Source: Cuneatibacter sp. NSJ-177 (GTDB lineage Bacteria > Bacillota > Clostridia > Lachnospirales > Lachnospiraceae). From it: DNA of 64,000 bases. Both the position numbers and the translations under genes were made by a program. This document shows positions 24,775 to 34,332 of the stretch, piece after piece. The stretch lies in the NCBI RefSeq assembly GCF_022867805.1, contig NZ_JALIFO010000006.1, forward strand, positions 806,001-870,000. The letters are read 5' to 3'. A model generated the notes under the pieces. The model was given only the letters and a program-made list of their open reading frames with translations, did no database searches and was not told the origin of the DNA. Numbering within the stretch: position 1 is the stretch's first letter; the number at the start of each line of letters is the position of its first letter.

Positions 24775-25380
24775 ATGGCTCATACGATTATTACCTTTGG
24801 ACGGCAGTACGGGAGCAATGGCAGAAAGATTGCCCAGGAATTGGCAAAGCGCCTGGAAATCCCCTACTATGACAAGGACCTGATTTATCTGGCTTCGGAG
24901 AGCACGGATATTCCTCCGGAAGTATTGGCGAAAGTGGACGAAAAGAAGGCCAGTGATTGGCGGCGTCCAGTGGACGATCCCTATCAGATGCAGCACCGGT
25001 TCCGCTTTTATCCGATGAATGATCTTTTGTTTGAAACCCAGGCGAAGATCGTGCGGGAGATCGCGGAGAAGGAAGACTGCATTATTATTGGAAGGTGCGC
25101 CGACCATATTCTGAAGGATCACCCCGGCTGTACCCGTGTCTTCGTCTATGCGCCTCACAGCGCCCGGGTCCGCAATGTGATGGACCGGGAGTCTCTCCCG
25201 ATTGAGACTGTGGAAGAGCTGATCCGGGAAGTGGATAAGCAGCGCCGCACTTATTACAATTATTATACGGATGCGAAATGGGGAGAGAAAGAAAACTATG
25301 ATCTCTGCATTGACAGCAGTAAATTTACGATTGAACAGGTGGTAGACTTGCTGGAGGCTGTCTACCGCAGCAAGAAGTAG
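24775..25380 (+). CDS. Cytidylate kinase-like P-loop protein
   Basis: A 201-residue protein of the cytidylate-kinase-like family 2. It has an N-terminal IITFGRQYGSNGRKIAQELAKRL, where GRQYGSNGR stands in for the usual Walker A, followed by YDKDLIYLA and IIIGRCADHIL. These proteins look like nucleoside-monophosphate kinases but their substrate is not established. The ATG has AAGGAGG at normal spacing; an upstream frame from 24673 was not used. The gene has its own terminator, so it is probably monocistronic. Confidence 0.85.
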   Translation: MAHTIITFGRQYGSNGRKIAQELAKRLEIPYYDKDLIYLASESTDIPPEVLAKVDEKKASDWRRPVDDPYQMQHRFRFYPMNDLLFETQAKIVREIAEKEDCIIIGRCADHILKDHPGCTRVFVYAPHSARVRNVMDRESLPIETVEELIREVDKQRRTYYNYYTDAKWGEKENYDLCIDSSKFTIEQVVDLLEAVYRSKK

Positions 25381-25392
25381 AGCAATAAATGG

Positions 25393-25422
25393 AGGCCGGG
25401 CGGCGGAAAGTCCGGCCTTTTT
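25393..25422 (+). terminator. Rho-independent terminator
   Basis: A 7-bp stem AGGCCGG / CCGGCCT (25393-25399, 25412-25418) is followed by TTTTT, directly after the kinase-like gene. Confidence 0.85.
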
Positions 25423-25642
25423 CCGTTTTATCTTCGGTGCAGCCGGAAAACGGCGGCAAAGTTTAGAAAATTTTTCGTTTTCTTTTCTTTTTTCGTCTCT
25501 TTCTGTTCAAATTCCGTTTGATGTTGCGAGGTATAATAATCCTTAATGAGAGCAAATCGATTCAGGCTTTGCCGAATGATACGAAGGATCAAAGCGGCGG
25601 GGGAATGCTGCCGCCAGATTTTGTTTTGAGAGGTTTGGGGAA

Positions 25643-26545
25643 ATGAGGAAGGATGGAAAAAAGAAGAGAATTGGGATATGGGTTGGAATCGTACTGATCC
25701 TCTTGGTCATTGGGGCTGCGGCTGTTCTCATCTTGCGGCCGGATTGGCGCTTTTGGGCCAAAGAGCAGATCTTGGCTTTTTTCCGAAAGGCGGATTGGGA
25801 GGAGAAGGAGTTCGAAGATTCTGAATTGCTCCGTGTCTCCCCGGATGAATTACAGGAGATGGACGGGATCCAGTGGAACGACGCATTATATCTGGTAAAC
25901 CGGGACCATTTGATTCCATCCGATAAACAATTTGACCTGGTTTTCTATAAAGATACGGATGTCCGGATGAACGCCTGCATCACGGAAGCCTATTCCCGGC
26001 TCAGCGAGAAGGTAAAGGAGGCCACCGGGGACCGTCTGTTTGTTCGGAGTTCCTACCGGGATAAGGAAGCACAGGCCGCGGTTTTGCAGGAAAACCCGGA
26101 GACTGCGACCGAACCCGGCGCCAGCGAGCACGAAACCGGACTGGCCCTCGACGTTTATGTCAGCCAATACGGGGGATACGGTTTTCTGAAATCCCCGGCC
26201 GGACAGTATGTGAACAGCCGCTGTTCGGAGCAGGGCTTCATCATTCGCTATCCTTTTGGAAAATCCGAAATCACCGGAGTGGTTCATGAACCGTGGCATA
26301 TTCGTTATGTCGGGATTCCCCATGCGGAGCTGATCTACCGGAGGGGCCAGACCTTGGAAGAATACCTGGACAGCCTGGAAATCGGGGGGTTTTACCAGTA
26401 CGGGGATTCTCTCATCACGAGGCAGCGCATGTCGGAGGAGATCCGGCTGCCCAAGGATGGATCTTCCTGGACGGCGTCGGAGGATGGCATGGGGAACGTG
26501 GTATTGACCGGAAACAGTCGAAAAACAGCGGCAGAAGGCGGATGA
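25643..26545 (+). CDS. M15 family D,D-carboxypeptidase (VanY-like)
   Basis: A 300-residue protein with a basic N-terminus and one transmembrane helix (about residues 13-32, LVIGAAAVLIL), placing the enzyme domain outside. The VanY motif set is present: SSYR (substrate), SEHETGLALDV (Zn ligands H and D) and EPWHIRYVG (third His ligand). It removes terminal D-Ala from peptidoglycan peptides and would act in cell wall turnover. It is not evidence of vancomycin resistance by itself. A C-terminal extension of about 70 residues follows the catalytic domain. The ATG is preceded by GAGGTTTGGGG. Confidence 0.92.
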   Translation: MRKDGKKKRIGIWVGIVLILLVIGAAAVLILRPDWRFWAKEQILAFFRKADWEEKEFEDSELLRVSPDELQEMDGIQWNDALYLVNRDHLIPSDKQFDLVFYKDTDVRMNACITEAYSRLSEKVKEATGDRLFVRSSYRDKEAQAAVLQENPETATEPGASEHETGLALDVYVSQYGGYGFLKSPAGQYVNSRCSEQGFIIRYPFGKSEITGVVHEPWHIRYVGIPHAELIYRRGQTLEEYLDSLEIGGFYQYGDSLITRQRMSEEIRLPKDGSSWTASEDGMGNVVLTGNSRKTAAEGG

Positions 26546-26662
26546 TTTTACGCGTCTGTTTTTCGTTGACAATCCCGCATCATTGGAATAAAATAAGGGA
26601 ACAATAGGAAGAACCGGTAATTCTTCCCGTATGGGTTGGAGCCGGTGGGAAAGGAGGCTGAC

Positions 26663-28033
26663 ATGGAGGAGATTCAGAATTTAGTCGAGAGGCAGAGGCA
26701 GTTTTTCCGGACCGGGAAAACCCTTCCCCTTCGGACGAGGCAGGCGGCTTTGATGCGCCTGGAAGCATCGGTGCGACGGAATCAGGCGGAGATCTGCCGT
26801 GCTCTTTCCGAAGATCTGCACAAATCGGACATCGAAGCGTTTATGACCGAGATCAGCCTCGTATTGGGGGAGATCCGGAAGTTGCGGACTCATCTGGAAC
26901 GCTATGCCAGGCCCCGAATCGTACCGGGATCCCTGCCCCAGTTTCCTTCCTGCGGGATTTTAACGAAAGAGCCTTTCGGGGTAGCGCTGATTTTAGCTCC
27001 GTGGAATTATCCGTTTTTACTGTGCCTTCAGCCCTTGGCCGGAGCTTTGGCAGCGGGAAATTGTGCGGTGGTGAAGCCTTCGGCCTATGCGGGAGCCACG
27101 GCTGCTGTGGTGAAGAAGGTGATCCGGGAGGCGCTGCCGGACCGGCTGGCTGCTGTGGTTCGCGGAGGACGGCAGGCAAATCAGGATTTGCTGGATCAGA
27201 AATTCGATTATATCTTTTTCACCGGAGGCGTTACGGTGGGAAAGCTGGTGATGGAGAAAGCGGCTGCCCATCTCACTCCGGTGACCCTGGAGTTAGGAGG
27301 CAAGAGCCCCTGTATTGTGGACCGGAGCGCGCGGCTCAGCCTGGCGGCTAGACGGATCGTCTTCGGGAAATTCCTGAATTCCGGACAGACCTGCGTAGCC
27401 CCGGACTATGTGCTGGTGGATGAGGCGGTGAAAGAAGAATTTTGTTCTCTTTTGAAGCTTTGGATCCGCAGGCTTTATGGAGCGGAGCCGCTGGAAAATC
27501 CCGATTATCCGCGGATGATCAACCGGAAGCATTTCTGCCGGGTCCGGAGGCTGATGCGGGGAGAACACATCCTGACCGGCGGAGCGAGCAGGCCGGAAAC
27601 GCTACAGATTGAGCCAACGGTGATCTTGGCGGAGGCATCTTCTCCTTTGATGCAGGAGGAGATCTTCGGGCCGGTGCTTCCGATTTTGACCTACCGGAAC
27701 CTATCGGAAGCGGAAGCTTTTATCAGGGACCGGGAAAAACCGCTGGCGCTTTATCTGTTTACGGAAGATCGAAATGTGGAACGACGGATATTGAGAAACG
27801 TATCTTTCGGCGGAGGCTGCGTCAATGACACCGTGCTCCATCTGACTTCCGGTCATCTGCCCTTCGGCGGTGTCGGCGGCAGCGGGATGGGACGGTATCA
27901 CGGAAAATACAGCTTTGATACGTTTAGTCACGAGAAAGGCGTGGTGCGGGCGTCGTCTTGGATCGATCTGCCGTTTAAGTATCCGCCGTATACGAAGAGC
28001 AAAAAAAAGCTGATTACAATGTTTTTATCGTGA
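26663..28033 (+). CDS. Aldehyde dehydrogenase (class 3-type)
   Basis: A 456-residue NAD(P)-dependent aldehyde dehydrogenase. Seen: the PWNYP cofactor motif, FFTGGVTVGK, LELGGKSP with the catalytic Glu, and GQTCVAPDYV with the catalytic Cys. The C-terminus ends in a hydrophobic-basic stretch (SKKKLITMFLS) like class 3 or fatty aldehyde dehydrogenases that associate with membranes. It oxidises long or aromatic aldehydes to acids. The ATG at 26663 has AAAGGAGG; an in-frame ATG at 26636 was rejected. It ends 30 bases before maf. Confidence 0.93.
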   Translation: MEEIQNLVERQRQFFRTGKTLPLRTRQAALMRLEASVRRNQAEICRALSEDLHKSDIEAFMTEISLVLGEIRKLRTHLERYARPRIVPGSLPQFPSCGILTKEPFGVALILAPWNYPFLLCLQPLAGALAAGNCAVVKPSAYAGATAAVVKKVIREALPDRLAAVVRGGRQANQDLLDQKFDYIFFTGGVTVGKLVMEKAAAHLTPVTLELGGKSPCIVDRSARLSLAARRIVFGKFLNSGQTCVAPDYVLVDEAVKEEFCSLLKLWIRRLYGAEPLENPDYPRMINRKHFCRVRRLMRGEHILTGGASRPETLQIEPTVILAEASSPLMQEEIFGPVLPILTYRNLSEAEAFIRDREKPLALYLFTEDRNVERRILRNVSFGGGCVNDTVLHLTSGHLPFGGVGGSGMGRYHGKYSFDTFSHEKGVVRASSWIDLPFKYPPYTKSKKKLITMFLS

Positions 28034-28063
28034 CGGGATAGACAGGGGGATGGAGGAATGGGT

Positions 28064-28624
28064 ATGTTGATTTTAGCATCGGGGTCGCCGCGCAGAAAAG
28101 AACTTTTGGAGATGGTGGGAAGACCGTATCAGTGCGAGCCATCGGAAGCGGACGAGACGGTTCCGGAAGGGATGGAACCGCAGGACATACCGGAATTTTT
28201 GGCGGTGAAGAAGGCAAAAGCCGTATTGGCAAAACATCCGGAGGACATGGTCCTGGGGGCCGACACGATTGTGGAGCTGGACGGACAGGTATTGGGAAAA
28301 CCAGGAACGAAGGAGGAAGCGGCGCAGATGCTGCGGATGCTGTCCGGGGAGACTCACATGGTGTATACCGGCGTCGCCATCCTTTCGGCGGGTCAGGAAG
28401 CACATTTCACCACCGTGACAAAGGTGGAATTTTATCCGCTTTCGGAAGAAGAGATTCAGGAGTACATTGCCACGGGGGAGCCCATGGATAAAGCGGGCGC
28501 CTATGGGATTCAGGGAAAAGGCGCACTGTTGGTAAAACGGATCCACGGTGATTTTTACACGGTGATGGGGCTGCCGATCGGCGAGGTGGAACGCCATCTG
28601 AGGCGATTGGAGCAGCAGGATTAA
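28064..28624 (+). CDS. maf: Maf-type nucleotide pyrophosphatase
   Basis: A 186-residue protein starting MLILASGSPRRKELLEM, the hallmark of Maf. The catalytic base region GADTIV is present. Maf proteins hydrolyse dTTP, UTP and modified nucleotides to monophosphates, limiting their misuse in DNA. I used the ATG at 28064 since GGAGG lies 7 bases before it; the in-frame ATG at 28058 leaves only 1 base of spacing. It sits between the aldehyde dehydrogenase and the EF-G-like gene. Confidence 0.93.
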   Translation: MLILASGSPRRKELLEMVGRPYQCEPSEADETVPEGMEPQDIPEFLAVKKAKAVLAKHPEDMVLGADTIVELDGQVLGKPGTKEEAAQMLRMLSGETHMVYTGVAILSAGQEAHFTTVTKVEFYPLSEEEIQEYIATGEPMDKAGAYGIQGKGALLVKRIHGDFYTVMGLPIGEVERHLRRLEQQD

Positions 28625-28630
28625 AGGAGA

Positions 28631-28655
28631 GGCCGCCGGATTCCGGCGGCTTTAT
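28631..28655 (+). terminator. Terminator hairpin after maf
   Basis: A GCCGCCGGA / TCCGGCGGC stem is followed by TTTATTTG in the 46-base gap between maf and the EF-G-like gene. It may attenuate the downstream gene. Confidence 0.75.
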
Positions 28656-28670
28656 TTGTGTGAGGAGAGT

Positions 28671-30671
28671 ATGAAAAAAACGATCGGAATCGCAGCCCAT
28701 GTGGACGCGGGCAAGACGACATTTTCAGAACAACTTTTATTCCGGACCGGCAGGATCCGGGAGGCGGGCCGGGTGGATCATCAAACCTCCTGCTTGGACA
28801 CCCATTCGATTGAGAAAGCGCGCGGGATCACGATTTTTGCCGATCAGGCAGTGTTTTCCTACCGGGATGATACCTATTATTTATTGGATACGCCGGGGCA
28901 TGTGGATTTCTCCGCCGAGACCGAGCGGGCGATGGCGGCCATGGATGCGGCCGTGCTGCTGATCAACGGCAGCGCCGGCGTGCAGGCCCACACCATTACC
29001 TTGTTCCGGCTGCTGGCGCGTTATCAGGTGCCGGTTTTGTTTTTTTTCAATAAAACCGATTTAGAAGGCTATCGCAGGGACTTGGTACTGGATGAGCTGA
29101 AAACCAAGTGCGGAGGCGATTACTTGTTTCTGAAAGACGGGAGCGATATCCGGTCGGAGCGCGCCGCAGAATTCGCCGCTGAGCGGGACGATGCGCTGCT
29201 GGAGGCCTATTTGGAGGGAAATCTCCGGCCGGAGACCGTGAAAGACAGCCTGCGGGGATTGGTCAGGGAGCGAAGGTGTTTTCCGGTCTGTGAAGGATCT
29301 GCCTTAAAGGGAACCGGCGTGGGCGAGTTCTTGGAAGTATTGTCAGAACTGACGGAAACCAGCTATGAAAGAGAAGCTGTTTCCCCCTTTTTGGCAGAGG
29401 TCTATAAAATCCGGTACGATGATAAGGGAAATCGGGTTACTTATATGAAACTGAAAGCAGGGCGGCTCCTGGTCCGCCAGGAGTTCCGGTTTCCGCTTGG
29501 AGACGGCGTTTCTGCCGAAAAAGTCAATGAGATTCGTGTCTACCAGGGAAAGAAGTACGAGACGAGGGATCAGGCGGAGGCGGGCGATCTGGTGGCAGTG
29601 ACCGGTCTGAGGACGCCGGGGTGTGGATGGAGGATCACGAAGGCGGGCTGTGAGCCAGAGGAGCGCTATCAACTGGCCCCGGCCCTGCAGGCGGCGGTCC
29701 GCAGCCTGGACGGAGCGGATCCGGCCCATCTGATGGAGGCGCTGCACCGGTTGGATGAGGAAGATCCGATGCTTTCTGTGAACTGGCAGCGGGCCACCGG
29801 GGAGATTTTGGTCCATGTGATGGGGAAAATTCAGCTGGAGGTTTTAGAACAGCTGATGCGGGAGCGGTTCGGCATGGCGATTGAGTTCCTGAAACCGGAA
29901 ATCCCCTACAGGGAAACCATTGAAAAATCGGTGGCCGGGTACGGCCATTTTGAACCGCTGCGGCATTTTGCGGAAGTTCAGGTGCGGCTGGATCCGGGAG
30001 AGCCGGGGAGCGGGATCACTTTTTCTAGTGAATGCTCTCCGGATTCCCTGTCCCAGAATTATCAGCATCTTGTTGAAGTCCATGTCAAGGAAAAGGAGCA
30101 TGCGGGGATTTTGACCGGCAGTCCGCTGACGGATGTCCGCGTGGTGCTGCTCCACGGGAGGGCCCACGAAAAGCACACCGAGGGCGGCGATTTTCGGGAA
30201 GCGACTTACCGGGCGGTCCGGCAGGCGCTGGAAAAATCCCAGTCGGTGGTGCTGGAGCCTTGGTATCACTTTGATATTTATGTGGAGGCCGGTGTGATGG
30301 GCCGCGTGATGACCGATATCACCAAGCGTTCCGGTGAATGCCGTCCGCCCCGGCAGGAGGGGGATTTGGTACATATCGAAGGGGAAGGGCCGGTGGAGAC
30401 TTTTCTCGATTACAGCAGCGAACTGATTTCCTTTACCGGAGGAAGGGGCAGCATCAGCCTGATGCCGGACGGCTACCGGCGCTGCCATAACGAGGCGGAA
30501 GTGATCGCCGCCATCGGCTATGACAAAGAGGCGGATACGGAAAATCCGTCCTCCTCCGTGTTTTGTGCCAAGGGGCTGTCTTTCCTGGTTCCCTGGCAGG
30601 AGGCCGAGCAGTATATTTCCACAAAGGCCAAGGAAGCACGAAAAGTTCTCGAATCGGTGAAAAAACAATAG
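28671..30671 (+). CDS. EF-G-like ribosomal-protection GTPase (Tet(M)-like paralogue)
   Basis: A 666-residue translational GTPase. GTP motifs seen: AHVDAGKTT (9-17), DTPGHVDF and NKTD. The domain order matches EF-G and the Tet(M)/Tet(O)/OtrA family rather than EF-G itself, which is about 30 residues longer and has other domain IV signatures. Such proteins act on the ribosome; some dislodge tetracycline, but many clostridial chromosomal members have no shown resistance role. The start ATG has TGAGGAG. A terminator-like hairpin precedes it. I call the family, not resistance. Confidence 0.85.
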   Translation: MKKTIGIAAHVDAGKTTFSEQLLFRTGRIREAGRVDHQTSCLDTHSIEKARGITIFADQAVFSYRDDTYYLLDTPGHVDFSAETERAMAAMDAAVLLINGSAGVQAHTITLFRLLARYQVPVLFFFNKTDLEGYRRDLVLDELKTKCGGDYLFLKDGSDIRSERAAEFAAERDDALLEAYLEGNLRPETVKDSLRGLVRERRCFPVCEGSALKGTGVGEFLEVLSELTETSYEREAVSPFLAEVYKIRYDDKGNRVTYMKLKAGRLLVRQEFRFPLGDGVSAEKVNEIRVYQGKKYETRDQAEAGDLVAVTGLRTPGCGWRITKAGCEPEERYQLAPALQAAVRSLDGADPAHLMEALHRLDEEDPMLSVNWQRATGEILVHVMGKIQLEVLEQLMRERFGMAIEFLKPEIPYRETIEKSVAGYGHFEPLRHFAEVQVRLDPGEPGSGITFSSECSPDSLSQNYQHLVEVHVKEKEHAGILTGSPLTDVRVVLLHGRAHEKHTEGGDFREATYRAVRQALEKSQSVVLEPWYHFDIYVEAGVMGRVMTDITKRSGECRPPRQEGDLVHIEGEGPVETFLDYSSELISFTGGRGSISLMPDGYRRCHNEAEVIAAIGYDKEADTENPSSSVFCAKGLSFLVPWQEAEQYISTKAKEARKVLESVKKQ

Positions 30672-30726
30672 CAAAACAGGAAGTTTTGTGATATATTGAA
30701 CCGAGGACTATTTTAGGAGGAGAACG

Positions 30727-31668
30727 ATGATCTACCAAAACGTTCTGGAAGCGATCGGGGAGACACCTCTGATTGAGCTCCAGCGGATGAACCGCCCGGA
30801 AGCGGCGCGGGTATTGGTGAAATATGAAGGCTTGAATGTAGGCGGTTCGATCAAGACACGGACCGCTTTGAATATGATTGAAGCGGGCGAGAAGGCCGGA
30901 CAGATCAACAAAGACACGGTTATTGTAGAGCCGACCAGCGGCAACCAGGGAATTGGGCTGGCGCTGATCGGGGCTGTGCGCGGCTACCGGACTGTGATTA
31001 TTATGCCGGACTCTGTCAGTGAGGAGCGCCGCCTTCTGGTGCAGCATTATGGTGCCGAGGTGAAGTTGATCCACGATGCCGGGGACATCGGCACCTGCAT
31101 TGAAGAATGTGTGCAGACCGCTCTGCGGATGGCGAAAGAAGATCCCCATGTGTTTGTCCCTCAGCAGTTTTCCAATCCGGCGAACCCGGAAGTGCACCGG
31201 AGACACACGGCGAAGGAAATTTTAAAGGCGGTGGACGGGCCGGTAGACGGCTTTTGTTCCGGAATCGGCACCGGCGGAACCATCACCGGGATCGGCCAGG
31301 TACTGAAGGAGGCAAATCCGCAAATTGAAATCTGGGCGGTGGAGCCGGAGAACGCGGCAATTTTGGCCGGCGGAAACGTTGGGTCCCATCTGCAGATGGG
31401 AATCGGCGACGGGCTGATCCCGGATAATCTGGATCAGAAGATTTACAGCGACATCTATGTGGTTACCGATGAGGAGGCGATTCGGACCGCACAGGATCTG
31501 GCTTGCAAGGAAGGGCTGATGTGCGGGATTTCCAGCGGGACGAATGTGGCCGCGGCTTTGAAGCTGGCGGAGAAGCTGGGAAAAGGAAAAACCGTGGTGA
31601 CCGTGCTGCCGGATACGGCGGAGCGGTATTTCAGCACACCGTTGTTCGAAGACGAAAAGACAAGATAA
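30727..31668 (+). CDS. cysK: Cysteine synthase family PLP enzyme
   Basis: A 313-residue fold-type II PLP enzyme of O-acetylserine sulfhydrylase type. The PLP lysine sits in NVGGSIKTR, the phosphate loop in GTGGTITG, and the substrate loop in PTSGNQGIGLA. It makes cysteine from O-acetylserine and sulfide. Usual CysK has SIKDR at the lysine; SIKTR here marks a variant subgroup whose substrate may differ. The ATG has AGGAGGAG. A bidirectional terminator follows. No serine acetyltransferase gene is adjacent. Confidence 0.9.
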   Translation: MIYQNVLEAIGETPLIELQRMNRPEAARVLVKYEGLNVGGSIKTRTALNMIEAGEKAGQINKDTVIVEPTSGNQGIGLALIGAVRGYRTVIIMPDSVSEERRLLVQHYGAEVKLIHDAGDIGTCIEECVQTALRMAKEDPHVFVPQQFSNPANPEVHRRHTAKEILKAVDGPVDGFCSGIGTGGTITGIGQVLKEANPQIEIWAVEPENAAILAGGNVGSHLQMGIGDGLIPDNLDQKIYSDIYVVTDEEAIRTAQDLACKEGLMCGISSGTNVAAALKLAEKLGKGKTVVTVLPDTAERYFSTPLFEDEKTR

Positions 31669-31686
31669 CTGAAAAGAGCAGAAAGA

Positions 31687-31717
31687 AAAGGCGGCCCCTC
31701 CAAAAGAGCCGCCTTTC
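31687..31717. terminator. Bidirectional terminator
   Basis: AAAGGCGGC / GCCGCCTTT form a stem between two convergent genes, with A-run and T-run ends, so it can serve cysK and the minus-strand DUF6512 gene. Confidence 0.85.
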
Positions 31718-31727
31718 AAACGCGCGT

Positions 31728-32258
31728 TTACCTGGATACGCCGTATTTCCCCGTAGCAGCGTCGCGGAAAAGGGGAATTTTAGGCGGGTAAAAGGTGAAG
31801 AGGAAGAAGAGCAGCAGGATAACCAGCAGAAGCGGGCCGGCGAGCGCGGGGTAAATGCCGTTTAAGTAAAAACCGTGGCGGAATCCGTAAAGGCTTGCAC
31901 TGTAGGCGGCCATCGCACCGGCGAAGAAAGTTCCGATATCGAGGGGGAGATAATTCTGTTTCAGGACGCTGGTATAGGAATAGAAAAGCCCGATGGTGGT
32001 CAAAATTCCTATCAGAAGAGCGGTAAGCTTTACGGCAAAGAAATTCGGAAGGTCTTTTCCGTAAACCGCGTATTCGACGGCGGAAAACAGGAGATAAGGC
32101 ATGGCGATAAGCTTTTGGTGCTCCCAAACGCTTTCGTTGGCTGCGGAAAACAGGGCGACGCAGCGGCGTCCCCCGGACCAATGGTAGGTAAAGTGCAGGA
32201 GCACTCCGAGGATAAAAGTAAAGAACATGCCGGTCATGTGCCAGAATTTCAGGCTCAT
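31728..32258 (-). CDS. DUF6512-like polytopic membrane protein
   Basis: A 176-residue membrane protein with about five hydrophobic segments (starting WHMTGMFFTFILGVLLHF). It has conserved-looking WSGGRR and SVWEHQKL segments that match the small clostridial family DUF6512. Function is unknown. A much longer frame opens upstream to 32594, but the ATG at 32258 has GGAGG at proper spacing, and the upstream part contains no credible domain. It is convergent with cysK and divergent from dut. Confidence 0.78.
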   Translation of the reverse strand: MSLKFWHMTGMFFTFILGVLLHFTYHWSGGRRCVALFSAANESVWEHQKLIAMPYLLFSAVEYAVYGKDLPNFFAVKLTALLIGILTTIGLFYSYTSVLKQNYLPLDIGTFFAGAMAAYSASLYGFRHGFYLNGIYPALAGPLLLVILLLFFLFTFYPPKIPLFRDAATGKYGVSR

Positions 32259-32407
32259 AGAGACCTCCAAAGTTTCGCTTGCGTATATTTTATGCGCTGC
32301 CGCCTGTCCGGGTTCTGATTTTTTCCCCGGCGGTTGCGGAATCGCGTTTCTTTCGATATAATGGGAATGAAAAATGCCAAGGATGATTGACAATAAGGAG
32401 ATTACAG

Positions 32408-32914
32408 ATGAGACAGATTGCAAAATTTCATAAGGTGAGCCGGGAACGTTTCCTTGCGGATTGGACGGATACGTTTGGAGAGGACGGCGCGGCTGCCTAT
32501 GACGGCATACGTCTGCCGGCGCGGGCGACCAAGGGTTCAGCAGGATATGATTTTTATACGCCCTGCCCGGTTCATCTGGCGCCCGGAGAGACAATGAAGA
32601 TTCCGACTGGGATTCGGGCTGAGATGGAGGAAGGCTGGGTGCTGCTGATTTACCCCCGCAGCGGCCTGGGATTCAAATACCGCCTCCAGATGGACAACAC
32701 GGTCGGCGTCATTGACAGCGACTATTTTTATTCAGATAATGAAGGCCATATCTTTGTGAAGGTGACCAACGATTCCCGTTCCGGCAAGGAGATCGATCTT
32801 CCCGCCGGCGTTGGTTTTGCCCAGGGCATCTTCATGGAATACGGCATTACCGTGGACGATGCCGCGGAAGGAATCCGGAACGGAGGCCTCGGCAGTACGA
32901 CCCGGAACGATTGA
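32408..32914 (+). CDS. dut: dUTP diphosphatase
   Basis: A 168-residue trimeric-type dUTPase. Conserved motifs seen: AGYDFYTP (motif I), PRSGLGFKY (II), GVIDSDY (III, uracil pocket), and GGLGSTTR (V, phosphate loop). It turns dUTP into dUMP and keeps uracil out of DNA. The N-terminus is about 30 residues longer than the minimal enzyme. The ATG at 32408 has AAGGAG; an upstream in-frame ATG at 32387 was not used. It ends 12 bases before hflX, so the two are likely co-transcribed. Confidence 0.93.
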   Translation: MRQIAKFHKVSRERFLADWTDTFGEDGAAAYDGIRLPARATKGSAGYDFYTPCPVHLAPGETMKIPTGIRAEMEEGWVLLIYPRSGLGFKYRLQMDNTVGVIDSDYFYSDNEGHIFVKVTNDSRSGKEIDLPAGVGFAQGIFMEYGITVDDAAEGIRNGGLGSTTRND

Positions 32915-32926
32915 CGGGAGAACAGA

Positions 32927-34162
32927 ATGATTGAAATAAAAGAAGAGCAGGAGCGGGTGATCCTAATCGGCGTTGCCACCGGGAGTATCGACAGCATGCA
33001 GGAATCTCTGGATGAACTGGAAGAGCTGGCAGAAACCGCCGGTGCGGTGACATTGGAAAAAATCATCCAGAGCCGGGAGCAGATTCATCCGGGGACGTAT
33101 CTGGGACGGGGGAAACTGGAGGAGGTCCGGGAACGGATCCGGGAGCTGGGGGCCACCGGCGTGGTCTGCGACGATGAGCTGAGCCCGGCCCAAATGAAAA
33201 ATATGGAACAGGCGCTGGACATTAAGGTGATGGACCGGACCTTGGTGATTCTGGATATTTTCGCCAAACGGGCCACATCCAGAGAAGGGAAAATTCAGGT
33301 GGAGCTGGCGCAGCTGCGGTACCGGGCCGTCCGTCTGGTCGGGCTTCGGGATTCCCTGTCGCGCCTGGGCGGCGGGATTGGCACCAGAGGGCCGGGGGAG
33401 AGCAAACTGGAGACGGACCGGCGGCTGATCCACGAGAGGATTTCCTGGCTGAAGAGAGAGCTGGAAGACGTGAAGCGCCACCGGGAAGTCACAAGACAGC
33501 AGCGAAGCCGGAACCGGATTCCCGTGGCCGCCATTGTCGGCTATACCAACGCGGGAAAGTCGACACTTTTAAATGCGCTGACCGGCTCCGACATTCTGGC
33601 GGAGGATAAGCTTTTCGCCACTCTGGATCCTACGACCAGAAACCTGGCGCTGCCGGCCGGGGAGGAGATTTTGCTGACCGATACGGTTGGTTTTATCCGA
33701 AAGCTGCCCCACCATTTGATTGAAGCGTTTAAGAGCACTTTGGAAGAGGCAAAATATGCGGATATCATCCTTCATGTGGTGGACAGCAGCAGCCCCCAGA
33801 TGGATGTGCAGATGTATGTGGTATATGACACCCTTCGGGAGCTGGGGATCGGGGATAAGACGATTGTGACCTTGTTCAATAAATGCGACAAGGTTGTCGA
33901 GATGCCCCATCTTTATGATTCGCGGGCGGATGATATTTTGATGATTTCCGCGAAAACCGGTCAGGGGCTGGATGAGCTGAAAATTGCTCTGGCCAATTTG
34001 CTCCGGGAACGGAAAGTGTATGTACAGAAGGTATTTCCCTATACGGAGGCAGGGAAAGTCCAGGTGATCCGCAAGTTTGGCCAATTGCTGTCCGAGGAGT
34101 ATGAAGAGGACGGGATTCATGTGACCGGCTATGTACCGGCGGAAGTATACAGCCGGCTGTAA
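32927..34162 (+). CDS. hflX: Ribosome-associated GTPase HflX
   Basis: A 411-residue GTPase. The N-terminal HflX domain (HPGTYLGRGKLEEV), the GTPase G1 motif GYTNAGKST, DTVGFIRKLP as G3, and NKCD as G4 are present. HflX splits stalled 70S ribosomes, for example under heat stress or with macrolides. The length is normal. It follows dut by 12 bases. The C-terminal domain ends at SRL. No odd features are seen. Confidence 0.97.
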   Translation: MIEIKEEQERVILIGVATGSIDSMQESLDELEELAETAGAVTLEKIIQSREQIHPGTYLGRGKLEEVRERIRELGATGVVCDDELSPAQMKNMEQALDIKVMDRTLVILDIFAKRATSREGKIQVELAQLRYRAVRLVGLRDSLSRLGGGIGTRGPGESKLETDRRLIHERISWLKRELEDVKRHREVTRQQRSRNRIPVAAIVGYTNAGKSTLLNALTGSDILAEDKLFATLDPTTRNLALPAGEEILLTDTVGFIRKLPHHLIEAFKSTLEEAKYADIILHVVDSSSPQMDVQMYVVYDTLRELGIGDKTIVTLFNKCDKVVEMPHLYDSRADDILMISAKTGQGLDELKIALANLLRERKVYVQKVFPYTEAGKVQVIRKFGQLLSEEYEEDGIHVTGYVPAEVYSRL

Positions 34163-34332
34163 CAGCTTTTTCGGCCTGGGCCGGGAGAGATTCCCGGCAA
34201 TATACGAAAATGCGGGATGGTTCTGCAACAAAATGTGACCTTTTGTTGCGGGATCATCTTTTTTATTTCTGGTAGAATAGAAGCAAAGTTGGGACGGCCC
34301 CTTTTTTGGGGGATCGGAGAGGAAGCGGGAAG

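Noticed and set aside
25643-26545. Vancomycin resistance VanY
   Set aside because: VanY-like carboxypeptidases are common cell wall enzymes; no vanRSHAX genes are present.
28671-30671. Tetracycline resistance gene
   Set aside because: The protein belongs to the ribosomal-protection/EF-G-like group, but a resistance function cannot be concluded from sequence alone, and the context is housekeeping.
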